Part shown: positions 1-8,957 of the stretch, piece after piece
Numbering within the stretch: position 1 is the stretch's first letter
How the letters are laid out: each line of letters begins with the position of its first letter
NCBI GenBank assembly: GCA_964583605.1
Contig: CAZOWL010000019.1
Coordinates: forward strand, 1-53,105
Direction: 5' to 3'
Length of the DNA: 53,105 nucleotides
Source of the DNA: CAZOWL01 sp964583605
Lineage (GTDB): Bacteria; Pseudomonadota; Gammaproteobacteria; Chromatiales; Chromatiaceae
Notes under the pieces: generated by a model
What the model was told of the DNA's origin: nothing
What the model saw: only the letters and a program-made list of their open reading frames with translations
Databases searched by the model: none
Position numbers and translations under genes: made by a program

Positions 1-32
1 TGAGGTCTCTCGCTCTACCTTAAGGGGCTGTC

Positions 33-350
33 TCAAATTTGGGTACCACTATAGATTGGTTGCGCCACCAACTTGACGCCGAGCGCGTGACAGACGCGAT
101 TGATGGTGTCGAAACGCGGCTGAGCGTCGGCACGCAGGGCCTTGTACAGGGCTTCGCGCGCGAGCCCGCTGGACTTGGCGATTTCGGTCATGCCGCGAGC
201 ACGGGCGATGTCGCCCACGGCGGCGGCCAGCAATGCGGGGTCGTCTTCTTCCAGCACGATGGTCAGATATTCGGCGATGGCCTGGTCGTCTTCCAAGTGC
301 TCGGTAATGTCGAATTCGGGCAAGCTGTCGACGCGGACCTTTTTGCTCAT
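33..350 (-). CDS. HigA-like antitoxin, helix-turn-helix
   Basis: 105-residue DNA-binding antitoxin of the addiction-module antidote type (the HigA-like family paired with RelE-fold toxins). The N-terminal part carries the family-typical acidic stretch around AEYLTIVLEEDDP, followed by a helix-turn-helix (residues about 54-92) with the segment GLAREALYKAL. It should bind and neutralise the toxin encoded 3 bases upstream and repress the pair. The order toxin then antitoxin is the HigBA order. The last residues (YSGTQI) run into a sequence at the window edge that may not be native, so the C-terminus could be slightly altered. The family assignment is firm; function in this strain is inferred. 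Confidence 0.85.
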   Translation of the reverse strand: MSKKVRVDSLPEFDITEHLEDDQAIAEYLTIVLEEDDPALLAAAVGDIARARGMTEIAKSSGLAREALYKALRADAQPRFDTINRVCHALGVKLVAQPIYSGTQI

Positions 351-353
351 CGA

Positions 354-650
354 TCAATCCTCTAGGGTGGATGCCAGCGCGATGGCCTTGGCGATATCGG
401 ATTGTTGGGTCGATTTTTCTCCGCCACCCAACATCACGATCAGCGTCGAGCCGCGCTGGGTGTAGTAGAGGCGCCATCCGGGGCCAAAGAATTCACGCAT
501 CTCGTAAACTCCCCCGCCAACGGGCTTCACGTCGCCGAGGTTGCCGAGCGACGCCTTGCGCAGGCGTGTAGCCAAGCGCCGCCGTGTCATGCCGTCTCTG
601 ATACCCGACAACCAAGCTGCGAATGCTGGGGTCTGCCTGATCGTGAACAT
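354..650 (-). CDS. HigB/RelE-ParE-like toxin
   Basis: Toxin of the RelE/ParE superfamily (addiction-module killer type), 98 residues from the ATG at 650. The core runs from MFTIRQTPAFAAWL through RLATRLRKASLGNLGDVKPVG to the strand motif EMREFFGPGWRLYY and ends with GGGEKSTQQSDIAKA, the usual layout of this family. Members are typically ribosome-dependent mRNA endonucleases; that activity is inferred here. A longer reading frame from 698 exists, but its extra 16 codons would run through the palindrome at 661-676, so the shorter start fits better. No clear ribosome binding site precedes it. The gene lies 3 bases upstream of its antitoxin. Confidence 0.85.
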   Translation of the reverse strand: MFTIRQTPAFAAWLSGIRDGMTRRRLATRLRKASLGNLGDVKPVGGGVYEMREFFGPGWRLYYTQRGSTLIVMLGGGEKSTQQSDIAKAIALASTLED

Positions 651-660
651 GACGCGAATC

Positions 661-676
661 GTAATCGAACGATTAC
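661..676. promoter_or_regulatory. Palindromic operator of the toxin-antitoxin pair
   Basis: Perfect inverted repeat with 7-base arms and a 2-base spacer (GTAATCG AA CGATTAC). It ends 11 bases before the toxin start codon, in the 116-base gap between the divergent toxin gene and hsdR. HigA-type antitoxins autoregulate by binding such palindromes over their own promoter. Binding here is inferred from position and symmetry. The site could also influence the divergent hsdR promoter. Confidence 0.55.
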
Positions 677-766
677 ATGTGGGCAAGCGTGTTGTCATCG
701 ATTCGGCGAACCCCGGGAAGCGCCGGAGCCGAGCCTGGCTCAGTCAAGCACTTCAACGGATTAACT

Positions 767-3700
767 ATGCCCGGCCACACCGAACGCGACTTCGAGACGG
801 CGATCGAGGCCGGGCTGACCAGCTCCGGCGGCTATAAGACGCGCAGCCCGAGCGCCTATGACGAGGCCCTGGCCCTCTTCCCCGACGATGTCACCGGCTT
901 CCTGAAGGACGGCCAGCCGGCCAAGTGGGCCGCGCTGGAGGCGCTGCTGGGGGACAAGACCGCCGCGACGGTGCTCGACGGCCTGGCCAAGGAGCTGGAG
1001 CTCAAGGGGACGCTCCACGTCCTGCGTCACGGGTTCAAGTGCTACGGCAAGAACTTCCGGATGGCCTGGTTCCGGCCGAACACCGGCATGAATCCCGAGG
1101 CGGCCGAGCACTACGCGAAGAATCGGCTGACGATCGCGCGCCAGGTCGGCTTTACCTCGGTGATGAAGCAGATGGGCGGCCCGGATGCCAACAGGCACCG
1201 CCGCTGCATCATCGATGTCACCCTGGCCGTCAACGGCATCCCTGTCGTGACCGCAGAGCTCAAGAACCCGCTGACCGGGCAGCGCGCCGCCGATGCGATG
1301 CGGCAACACGCGCACGAGCGGGACGAGCGCGATCTGTTGTTCGCCTTCAAGAAGCGCGCCCTGGTCCACTTCGCCGTGGACCCGGACGAGGTGTGGATGA
1401 CGACCCGGCTGAGGGGCAAGGAGACCCATTTTCTGCCTTTCAACCGGGGCCACAATCACGGGGCGGGCAACCCGCTGGCGGAAGGGAACTGGCGGACCCA
1501 CTACCTCTGGGATGAGGTGCTGGAGGCCAATAGCCTGTTGGAGATCCTGCAACGCTTCATGCACCTGGAAGTGAAGGAGAAGCAGGTCAAGACCGACAAG
1601 GGCGTGCGCACCGTGCGCAAGGAGACGATGATCTTCCCGCGCTACCACCAGCTCGACGCGGTCCGCCGGCTGGTGGCCCACGCGAAGGCCCACGGCTCGG
1701 GCCGCAACTACCTGATCCAACACTCGGCCGGTTCCGGCAAGTCGAACTCGATCGCCTGGCTTGCGCACCGGCTGGCGAGCCTGCACGACGCGTGGGACGA
1801 GAAGGTGTTTCACTCGGTCGTCGTGGTCACCGACCGGCGGGTGCTCGATCAGCAGTTGCAGGCGACCATCTACCAGTTCGAGCACAAGACCGGCGTGGTC
1901 GAGAAGATCGATGAGGACACCCAGCAGCTCGCCCGCGCCCTGTCCCAAGGCACGCCCATCGTCATCACCACCATCTAGAAGTTTCCGTTCATCGCCCAGG
2001 CGCTCTCGACCCTGGAGAAGAAGGGCAGCGGCGTCAACATCGACACGGCGGGCAAGCGCTTCGCCGTCATCGTCGACGAGGCGCACTCGTCCCAGAGCGG
2101 GGAGACCGCGACGACGCTGAAAGGCATGCTGAACAAGGACGGGATCGAGGCGGCCATTGCCGCCCAGCTCTGCGACGACGAGGAGGATGCCTTGTCCGAT
2201 GACGCCCGTGCGGCGGTGCTGCGCGATGCGCTCAAGCGCGCCCGTCGGCCGAACCTGAGCTTCTTCGCCTTCACGGCCACCCCGAAGTTCAAGACCAAGG
2301 CCCTGTTCGACGAACCCGGCCCGTCCGGTACCTCACCCTTCCACGAGTACAGCATGCGGCAAGCCATCGAGGAAGGCTTCATCATGGACGTGCTCGCCAA
2401 CTACACCACCTACAAGCGCTTCTTCGGCCTGATCAAGCAGATCGAGGACGACCCCGATGTGCCGCGCAGGAAGGCCGCGAAGGCGCTGGCGCGCTACTTG
2501 GAGCTGCATCCGGTCAATATCGAGCAGGTCGTCTCGGTCATCGTCGAGCATTTCCGGCTCACCGTGATCCACGAGCTGGGTGGGCGGGCGAAGGCGATGG
2601 TGGTCACCGGCTCCCGCCTGGGGGCCGTGAAGTACAAGCTTGCCTTTGATCGCTACATCAAGGCTCAGGGCTACGCAGGCATTCGCTCGCTGGTGGCCTT
2701 CTCGGGATCGGTCGAGGACCCGGACGACCCCGGTTCGTGCTACACGGAAGTGGCGATGAACGACGGACTCGCCGAAAGCGAGTTGCCCGAGGCCTTCGAG
2801 CGCGACGATTACCGGGTGCTGCTGGTCGCGGAGAAGTACCAGACCGGTTTCGACCAGCCGCTGTTTCAGACCACGTATGTGGTGAAGCGGCTGGCCGGTG
2901 TGCAGGCGGTGCAGACCCTCTCCCGGCTCAACCGCATCGCGCCCGGAAAGTCGCGCACCTTCGTGCTCGATTTCGCCAACGAGGAGGATGACATCTTCCA
3001 GGCCTTCAAGCCCTACTACGAGACGACGCCGGTTGGCGAGAACGCCGATCCGCAGCGCCTCTCGGAACTACAACACCGCCTGCTCGAGTGGGCGATCTTC
3101 ACGCCGGCCGATGTGACCGCCTTCGCCGAAATCTGGTACAGCCACAAGCGCGACCATTCGGCGAGCGATCAGAAGAAGATGAACGCGGCGCTCGACGCCG
3201 TCGTGCAGCGCTTTCAGGAACGTGATGAAGCAGAGCGTGAGGAGTTTCGCGGCCAATTGACGGCCTATCGCAACCTCTACGCCTTCCTGTCGCAGATCAT
3301 CCCCTATCAGGATAGCGACCTCGAGCGGCTCTACGCCTTCGTGCGGAATCTCCTGGCCAAGCTCCCGCCACGGGGAGATGGTCAGGGCTTCGTTCTGGAT
3401 GATGAGGTGGCGCTACGGTTCTTCCGGCTGCAACAGATGACCGAAGGTTCCATCGACCTCGTGCCGGGGGATGCCTACCCCCTGAAGGGCCCGACCGATG
3501 TCGGGACTGGCGGTGTCAGGGATGAACCGGTCGCGCTTTCCAGCCTGATCGATACCCTCAACGAGCGCTTCGGCACCGACTTCACCGAGGCGGATCAGCT
3601 GTTCTTCGACCAGATCCGGGCCTCGGCGGAAAACGACGAGAACATCGCCGAGGCGGCCCGCGCCAACAACTACGCGAACTTTGCCGCCTATTTCGATCGC

Positions 3701-3865
3701 ATGCTCGATGAGCTGTTCATCGGGCGCATGGAGGGCAACGAGGAGATCTTCTCCCGGGTGATGACGGATGCCGAGTTCCGCTCGGCGGCGCATGAGCACC
3801 TTGCGCAGGAGATCTTTCGCCGTGTGCGAGAGCAAGGCAAAAAGCCCGCCAGATTGAGGGCTTAG
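767..3865 (+). pseudogene. hsdR: Type I restriction enzyme R subunit, amber-interrupted
   Basis: Full-length HsdR (1032 codons plus stop, start MPGHTERDFE) broken by one in-frame TAG at 1976-1978 (codon 404). Reading continues in the same frame after it, with no frameshift. The N-terminal part has the HSDR_N nuclease core (D150, E164-x-K166) and Walker A GSGKS (322-326). The part after the stop has the DEAH box (437-440), a TAT helicase motif near FFAFTATPKF, and motifs V/VI (YQTGFDQP, QTLSRLNRI). The residue replaced is probably Gln, since homologues commonly have TTIQKFPF here, implying CAG to TAG. The two intact pieces are 767-1978 and, from an internal ATG, 2126-3865. No hsdM or hsdS is in the window; they may lie before position 1. 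Unless the amber is suppressed, ATP-dependent cleavage should be lost. Confidence 0.88.
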
Positions 3866-3896
3866 AGATGTTGTTGGATGTTGCGAGACATCGAAT

Positions 3897-4256
3897 TGGT
3901 GGAGGCGGCGGGAATCGAACCCGCGTCCGCAAGCCCTCCGCCCTCGGTCCTACATGCTTAGCCCGCTCTATTGTTTTTAGCCTTCTAACGCCCGAGGGGC
4001 AGGGCGAACGGTCGGCGATCTCGAATTGGGTTTTAGCGGATCAGGTCCGAGCCCCCGTCACCGCGATCCTGTGTGAGGTTACCCCTGGAATCCGCCGCCC
4101 ACAGGCAAGTGACGGCCAGAGGCCCGCTGGGATTAAGCAGCGAGAGCGTAGTTGTCGTCGTTGGCAACTATAGATTTGCGGCTGGTTTTACGAGGTTATC
4201 CGCACCTCGGCATGCACCTCAGGTTTTGCGACCCACGTCGAAGCCAAGTCGCCCCC
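3897..4256 (-). ncRNA. ssrA: Transfer-messenger RNA (tmRNA)
   Basis: One-piece tmRNA that rescues stalled ribosomes with SmpB. On the minus strand it begins GGGGGCGACTTGGCTTCGAC at 4256 and ends with the tRNA-like arm GGTTCGATTCCCGCCGCC followed by ACCA at 3897, giving 360 nt. The tag frame near 4137-4166 reads ANDDNYALAA then TAA, the gammaproteobacterial form of the proteolysis tag. The 3' end lies 31 bases from the hsdR stop, convergently. tRNA-like and tag parts are both intact, so the gene should be functional. The identity is unambiguous; the exact 5' end depends on RNase P processing. Confidence 0.97.
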
Positions 4257-4273
4257 GTTTGCGAAGGTATGAC

Positions 4274-4302
4274 AGTCTAGATGGCGCAAGAGTTCACGGC
4301 AA
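4274..4302 (-). promoter_or_regulatory. Candidate sigma-70 promoter of ssrA
   Basis: On the minus strand, TTGCCG (4297-4302) and TAGACT (4274-4279) are separated by exactly 17 bases. Each matches four of six consensus positions. The -10 box ends 17 bases before the mature 5' end of tmRNA, which leaves room for a short leader removed by RNase P. Inference from sequence only. Confidence 0.4.
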
Positions 4303-4434
4303 GCCGAGTGAGGTTCGGCGGCGGCGTCCCGACCGCAGCCGACCGGCCCCCATGCGCGCACAAGCATGACTCTCGGTGCCTGAGGCGCGGCTCAGAAGCA
4401 AGTATCAGGCGTCAGTCACCGGAATCGTTGGCGA

Positions 4435-5535
4435 TCACAGAGATTGGTCGGAGCATCGATCCTCGACGGGGGCATCCTCGAACCGAGACGGTGAGCCGTC
4501 TAATCGCCAGCTGATCTCCTCGCCGGCGCGCAGTGGCACAATGCGATCCGGCCCGAAGGCGAATGACTCGGCCACGCGCCACGAGGCCCGGCGCAGGCAG
4601 ATCCGCTCGCGATTGTAGGGGAGCCGGTAGAAATCGGCGCCAAAGCGGCTGGCGAATCCCTCGAGTCTGGCCAACGCGTCAGCCTGTTCGAAGACCTCCG
4701 CATAGAGCTCGAGCGCGGCGTGCGCGCTGTAAATCCCGGCGCAGCCGCAACGACTCTCTTTCGCGCGCGCCGCATGCGGCGCGCTGTCGGTGCCGAGGAA
4801 GATGCGCGGGTGTCCGCTCGTGGCCGCCGCGATCAGGGCCTGCCTGTGACGCGCGCGCTTGAGCACCGGCAGGCAGTAGAGGTGAGGCCGGATGCCGCCG
4901 ACAAGCATCGCATTGCGACTGTAAAGCAGGTGATGGGCCGTCACTGTGGCGGCGAGACGCGGCGGGCCTCGACGGACCAGGTCGGCAGCCTCGGCCGTGG
5001 TGATGTGCTCGATCACGACGCGCAGACCAGGGAAGCGCTCCAATATCTGTTGCAAGGGCCCCTCGATGAAGCGTTGCTCGCGGTCGAAGATGTCGACCTC
5101 GGCATCTGTCACCTCAGCGTGCACGAGCAGCGGCAGGTCCTGCCGCTGCATCGCCTCGAGAACCGGATAGACGCGCTCCAAGCGCGTCACGCCATCGTCC
5201 GAGTTCGTCGTGGCCCCGGCAGGGTAGAGCTTGGCGGCATAGATTCTTCCGCTGGCCTTCGCCGCCCCGATCTCGCTGACGGGAAGCTTGTCAGTAAGAT
5301 AGAGCGTCATCAATGGCTCGAAGCTCAGTCCCCTCGGCAGAGCATTGAGGATGCGATCGCGGTAAGCGAGCGCCTGTGCCGTAGTCGTGATAGCGGGCCG
5401 CAGGTTCGGCATCACGATCGCGCGGGCGAAGCGCTCTGCCGTATGGCCTAGTACGGCGGCCATCTGCGCACCATCGCGCAGATGCAGGTGCCAATCGTCG
5501 GGCTTGATCAAGACGAGCGCATCGGACATGGGCAT
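4435..5535 (-). CDS. pyrC: Dihydroorotase, class II
   Basis: Catalyses cyclisation of N-carbamoyl-aspartate to dihydroorotate in pyrimidine synthesis. At 366 residues it is slightly longer than the Escherichia coli enzyme because of an acidic C-terminal tail. Metal ligands are visible: HLH at residues 16-18 (DDWHLHLRDG), the carbamylated lysine K102 in YAAKLYPAGATTNSD, the downstream histidines in LVHAEV and IEHIT, and the aspartate in LGTDSAPH. These are the hallmarks of the short gammaproteobacterial PyrC rather than the allantoinase-like PyrC. It is transcribed alone between ssrA and pckA. Confidence 0.95.
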   Translation of the reverse strand: MPMSDALVLIKPDDWHLHLRDGAQMAAVLGHTAERFARAIVMPNLRPAITTTAQALAYRDRILNALPRGLSFEPLMTLYLTDKLPVSEIGAAKASGRIYAAKLYPAGATTNSDDGVTRLERVYPVLEAMQRQDLPLLVHAEVTDAEVDIFDREQRFIEGPLQQILERFPGLRVVIEHITTAEAADLVRRGPPRLAATVTAHHLLYSRNAMLVGGIRPHLYCLPVLKRARHRQALIAAATSGHPRIFLGTDSAPHAARAKESRCGCAGIYSAHAALELYAEVFEQADALARLEGFASRFGADFYRLPYNRERICLRRASWRVAESFAFGPDRIVPLRAGEEISWRLDGSPSRFEDAPVEDRCSDQSL

Positions 5536-5606
5536 GGGCGCGACCTAGCGCTAGCGGCGCGATCTGTTAAGCCATTGGCTCCCGGATGGACGAGCGACGG
5601 GACGCC

Positions 5607-7208
5607 TCAGGCCACCGGACCGGCATTGCGGATCGACTCTTCGACACCATCGGCGAACCGTTCGAAGTTCTGCCGGAACAGGGTCGCGACCTTCCTGGCC
5701 TGTGCGTCATAGGCCTCGGGGTCACGCCAGGTGTTGCGGGGGTTGAGGAGCGCCGCTGGCACCTCGGGGCAGGTCTCGGGGACTTGGACGCCGAAAATCG
5801 GATGCGTGCAGGTCGGCACCGAGTCGAGACGCCCGTCGAGCACCGCATTCACCATCGCGCGGGTGTACGGGATCGGCATGCGCTCGGTTTCGCCCGCTGG
5901 TCCGCTCGTCCAGCCGGTGTTAATAAGCCAGACCTGCGTGCCGTGGCGCTCCAACCGTTCACCGAGGAGCTCGGCGTAGCGCTGTGGGTGCAGCGGCATG
6001 AAAGGGCCGCCATAGCAGGCGCTGAAGGTCGGTGCTGGCTCGGTGACACCCTTTTCAGTGCCGGCGACTCTCGCCGTATAGCCGGAGATGAAATGGTACA
6101 TCGCCTGCTCGGAGCTCAGCCGAGCCACCGGCGGCAGCACACCGAAGGCATCACAGGTGAGAAAGATGATCGCGTGGGGATGACCGCCGAGACCGGTCAG
6201 ACTGGCGTTCGGTATCGCGCTGATGTGATATGCGCCGCGGGTGTTCTCCGTCAGTGAGTCGTCGTCGAGATTGAGACGGCGGTCCTCGACTTGCAAAGTG
6301 ACGTTCTCGAGTACAGTCCCGAAACGTTGCGTCGTGGCGTAGATCTCGGGCTCCGCCTCGGGGGACAGCCGGATCATCTTCGCGTAACAACCGCCTTCGA
6401 AGTTGAAGATGCCATCATCACTCCATCCGTGCTCATCGTCTCCGATGAGCGTGCGACTGGCATCGGCAGAAAGTGTCGTCTTGCCAGTGCCGCTCAGGCC
6501 GAAGAAGAGCGCGGTGCGGCCATCCGCACCGATATTGGCCGAGCAATGCATCGGCAGGACCCCACGGAACGGCATCAGATAATTCATCACAGTGAACAGA
6601 GACTTCTTGATCTCACCAGCGTAGCTGGTGCCGCCAATCAGGACGAGGCGCCGGCCGAAGTTCACGAAGATGAAGGTTTCACTGTCCGTATTGTCGAGAG
6701 ACGGTATGGCATGGAAGCGCGGTGTGTCGATCACCGTGAACTCCGGCACATGCTCGTCGAGGGCCTCGCCATCCGGCTGGATAAACAGGTTCCGCGCGAA
6801 CAGACTGTGCCAGGCGTACTCGCTGATGACGCGCACCGGGAGGCGGTAGCGCGGATCCGCGCCCACGTAGCAATCCTGCACGTAGACATCTTTCATCTGC
6901 AGATAGGAGGAGAGGCGGTGATGCAGGGAGTCGAAGCGCTCGCTGGCGATGGGCTTGTTGACCTTGCCCCACCACACGTGCTCGCGGCTCGTCTCCTCCT
7001 CGACGATGAACTTGTCGTTGGCGGAGCGACCGGTGTGGTGCCCGGTGCGCACGACGATCGGCCCAAGGTGCGACAGCGAGCCCTCGTGGCGCAGGATCGC
7101 CTGTTCGTAGAGCTCAGGCGTCGGTAGGTTCCAGTACGCCGCGTAGAGATTATAGAGGCCGTGGTTCTCCAGACCGTGCACACGATTCGGGCGTCCGGCA
7201 ACTTTCAT
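5607..7208 (-). CDS. pckA: Phosphoenolpyruvate carboxykinase (ATP)
   Basis: Converts oxaloacetate and ATP to phosphoenolpyruvate, CO2 and ADP, the first committed step of gluconeogenesis. The 533 residues match the usual length. Visible motifs are the substrate-binding GEIKKSLF (about 198-205), the P-loop GLSGTGKT (237-244), the metal-binding GDDEHGW segment just after it, and ENTRGAYHI and NTGWTSGP in the C-terminal half. A good Shine-Dalgarno (AGGAG) lies 8 bases before the ATG at 7208. It is probably monocistronic; a 53-base gap separates it from the J-domain gene transcribed upstream in the same direction. Confidence 0.96.
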   Translation of the reverse strand: MKVAGRPNRVHGLENHGLYNLYAAYWNLPTPELYEQAILRHEGSLSHLGPIVVRTGHHTGRSANDKFIVEEETSREHVWWGKVNKPIASERFDSLHHRLSSYLQMKDVYVQDCYVGADPRYRLPVRVISEYAWHSLFARNLFIQPDGEALDEHVPEFTVIDTPRFHAIPSLDNTDSETFIFVNFGRRLVLIGGTSYAGEIKKSLFTVMNYLMPFRGVLPMHCSANIGADGRTALFFGLSGTGKTTLSADASRTLIGDDEHGWSDDGIFNFEGGCYAKMIRLSPEAEPEIYATTQRFGTVLENVTLQVEDRRLNLDDDSLTENTRGAYHISAIPNASLTGLGGHPHAIIFLTCDAFGVLPPVARLSSEQAMYHFISGYTARVAGTEKGVTEPAPTFSACYGGPFMPLHPQRYAELLGERLERHGTQVWLINTGWTSGPAGETERMPIPYTRAMVNAVLDGRLDSVPTCTHPIFGVQVPETCPEVPAALLNPRNTWRDPEAYDAQARKVATLFRQNFERFADGVEESIRNAGPVA

Positions 7209-7261
7209 GGGTGCGCTCCTGAACGGAAGGTTTTCTTTGCTCGCATCATCAACCGCGCAAT

Positions 7262-8020
7262 CTATTCGCCAAGCAGGACCTGCTTAGCCTCGTTGATTTT
7301 AGCAGCCAGATAGTCGGTGCCGCCCCGATCGGGATGGTACTTCTGCATCAAGCGGCGGTGGGCCGCACGGACTTCCTCGTCGCTGGCGTCGGGCGCAAGA
7401 CCCAGTATCTGCCGAGCCTCTTCCCGGCTAAGCCGGCCATTCGCCGCCGCGCCGTGGCCCCGAGCATGCCGCCGGGCCTGCTCCGCCCATGCCTCACCGT
7501 GAGCACGGTCGAGATAGGTCTCCAGCACGGCGGCAGACTGGGCATCGGCCGCGCGGCATTCGTCCAATAGGTCCAGCAGCGCGTCGAGATCGAGCTCCGA
7601 GAGCTGCCGACCGCGGAAGCGTCCCTCCAGCACGCGACCATCCATCTGACCGCTGTCGTGCTCGAGCCGCATCTCGAGAAAACGCGTGCGCAACGACGAC
7701 TTGCGCCCCGCAGCATCCTCGCCGGCCGCGGCACCGGCCGGACCTGCGAGCCCCAGCCCCCGGAGCAATCTCCTGACCATCGGCAAGAGCTGGAGCAGAC
7801 CCACCACCCGCAGCACGAGCGGAATTCCAGCGGCCACCAGGGCGAGGAGTGGACTGAGACGCCCAGTGATGGCCAACAGGATCAACAGGCCGAACGCACC
7901 CCAGAGCAGGCCACGACGCAGGACCCGCGCGACCCGCTCCGCAGGCGTCTGCGTGAACCACCGCAAGATCCAGATGATGGCCGCCATGATGACGGCCAGG
8001 ATCACAAGCCTACCGAGCAT
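7262..8020 (-). CDS. Membrane-anchored protein with C-terminal J domain
   Basis: 252-residue protein with hydrophobic segments at about 2-17 and 37-83 and a J domain at the extreme C-terminus (about 205-252) containing HPD at 229-231. The J domain should stimulate an Hsp70 (DnaK) ATPase, here tethered to the membrane. The layout (membrane segment, linker, C-terminal J domain ending in AAKINEAKQVLL) is like the mitochondrial import proteins Tim14/Pam18 and their bacterial relatives, unlike classical DnaJ with its N-terminal J domain and zinc finger. The gene overlaps the preceding VWA gene by 11 bases, so the two are co-transcribed and probably act together. Partner and substrate are unknown. 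Confidence 0.8.
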   Translation of the reverse strand: MLGRLVILAVIMAAIIWILRWFTQTPAERVARVLRRGLLWGAFGLLILLAITGRLSPLLALVAAGIPLVLRVVGLLQLLPMVRRLLRGLGLAGPAGAAAGEDAAGRKSSLRTRFLEMRLEHDSGQMDGRVLEGRFRGRQLSELDLDALLDLLDECRAADAQSAAVLETYLDRAHGEAWAEQARRHARGHGAAANGRLSREEARQILGLAPDASDEEVRAAHRRLMQKYHPDRGGTDYLAAKINEAKQVLLGE

Positions 8021-8741
8021 GCCCCCCGCCCTGATCGAGCTGCTGGGTCAAGAGGCGCACCGCGCCTCCACGACTGCGCTCGAACTGCTCCAGCGCCTTC
8101 CGACCTCCGGCGGCGAACACGGCTACGGCGCTCAGGAGATCGCGAAGCGTTTGGGGGCTACGTTGATCAAAGGGGCACCAGGCGCCGCCAGACAGACGGG
8201 CCATCTCGCGAAAGCTGCGCTCAGCGACGGGATCGCGACCCTCCTGGAAAAAGAACGCCGGGATACCGAGCAGGCCGAGCTGTCCAGCCAGGCCAGCAAG
8301 CTCATCTCGGGGCTCCTCTATACAGTCGCCCACAAACACCAGCGCGCTGGGTCGTGGCTTGTGATCCGCCTCGGCCATGACATGGCGCAGAACACGACCG
8401 ATCTGAGTGATACCCCCGGCGCAGCGCACCGTCGTCATGCGACCGAGCAGCGCATTGGCATCGCGGCACCAGGGCGAGGCCTCAAACTCTCGAAAGCCTC
8501 GATAGTAAATCAGCTGCACCTCGAGTCCACCCAGGTCGCGCGTCTCGCTGAACATCGCGGCCTGGATCTCAGAGGCCCGATCCCAGGTCGGCTCGCGACT
8601 GGCGGTGGCATCCATCGCGAAGACGAGACGGCCGCGCCGCTCGCTCGAACGACGAATCGGCGTCGCGGCAACCTGGCGCAGGAAGGCCGCCACCTCCGCA
8701 TCGTCTGCAGCCGGTCCGATCTCTTTGCGATTGCTACTCAT
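8010..8741 (-). CDS. VWA-like domain protein
   Basis: 243 residues from the ATG at 8741 (MSSNRKEIGP). A longer frame begins at 8882, but its extra N-terminus is Arg-rich and unlike a real protein. The central region, RLVFAMDATASREPTWDRA then VQLIYYRGF and SALVFVGDCIEE, follows the beta-strand pattern of a von Willebrand factor A fold with a DxTxS variant of the metal-ion-dependent adhesion site. No signal peptide or membrane segment is seen, so it is probably cytoplasmic. Its stop lies inside the downstream J-domain gene (11-base overlap). The fold call rests on motif reading; the function is unknown. Confidence 0.7.
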   Translation of the reverse strand: MSSNRKEIGPAADDAEVAAFLRQVAATPIRRSSERRGRLVFAMDATASREPTWDRASEIQAAMFSETRDLGGLEVQLIYYRGFREFEASPWCRDANALLGRMTTVRCAGGITQIGRVLRHVMAEADHKPRPSALVFVGDCIEEPRDELAGLAGQLGLLGIPAFFFQEGRDPVAERSFREMARLSGGAWCPFDQRSPQTLRDLLSAVAVFAAGGRKALEQFERSRGGAVRLLTQQLDQGGGHAR

Positions 8742-8957
8742 GGTTGGGGAAATTGGGGTGCCCGCGCGTTTTGACCATCGAATGACCCGGATCGCACGAC
8801 ATAAGCCAGTCGGAGGCCGTCGCTGGCGCCGCCTCCGGCCAAGGCCCCGCCGGGTCGCGCCAGCCAGCGGGTTGACCCACACGGTGACACCATCCTCGAG
8901 GCAGCAGCCATATCGGCAACTGACTGCGGTCTATCCCGTGCGCCATTCCGCCCGACG

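Noticed and set aside
25..52. Sequence beginning GGGGCTGTCTCAAATTTGGG, possible insertion-sequence end
   Set aside because: It resembles a terminal repeat, but no partner end, target duplication or transposase is visible in the window.
761..2086. 441-codon minus-strand frame opposite hsdR
   Set aside because: It is the antisense shadow of hsdR: Leu/Arg/Val/Asp-rich, with no family features, produced by high GC.
3897..3940. tRNA-like T-arm sequence on the minus strand
   Set aside because: It is the 3' tRNA-like part of tmRNA, not a separate tRNA gene.
4720..5451. Plus-strand frame opposite pyrC, and similar frames opposite pckA (6291-7127), the J-protein/VWA genes (7658-8774) and lpxD (9261-10025)
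   Set aside because: All lie wholly or largely antisense to genes with clear motifs and have low-complexity Arg- or His-rich translations.
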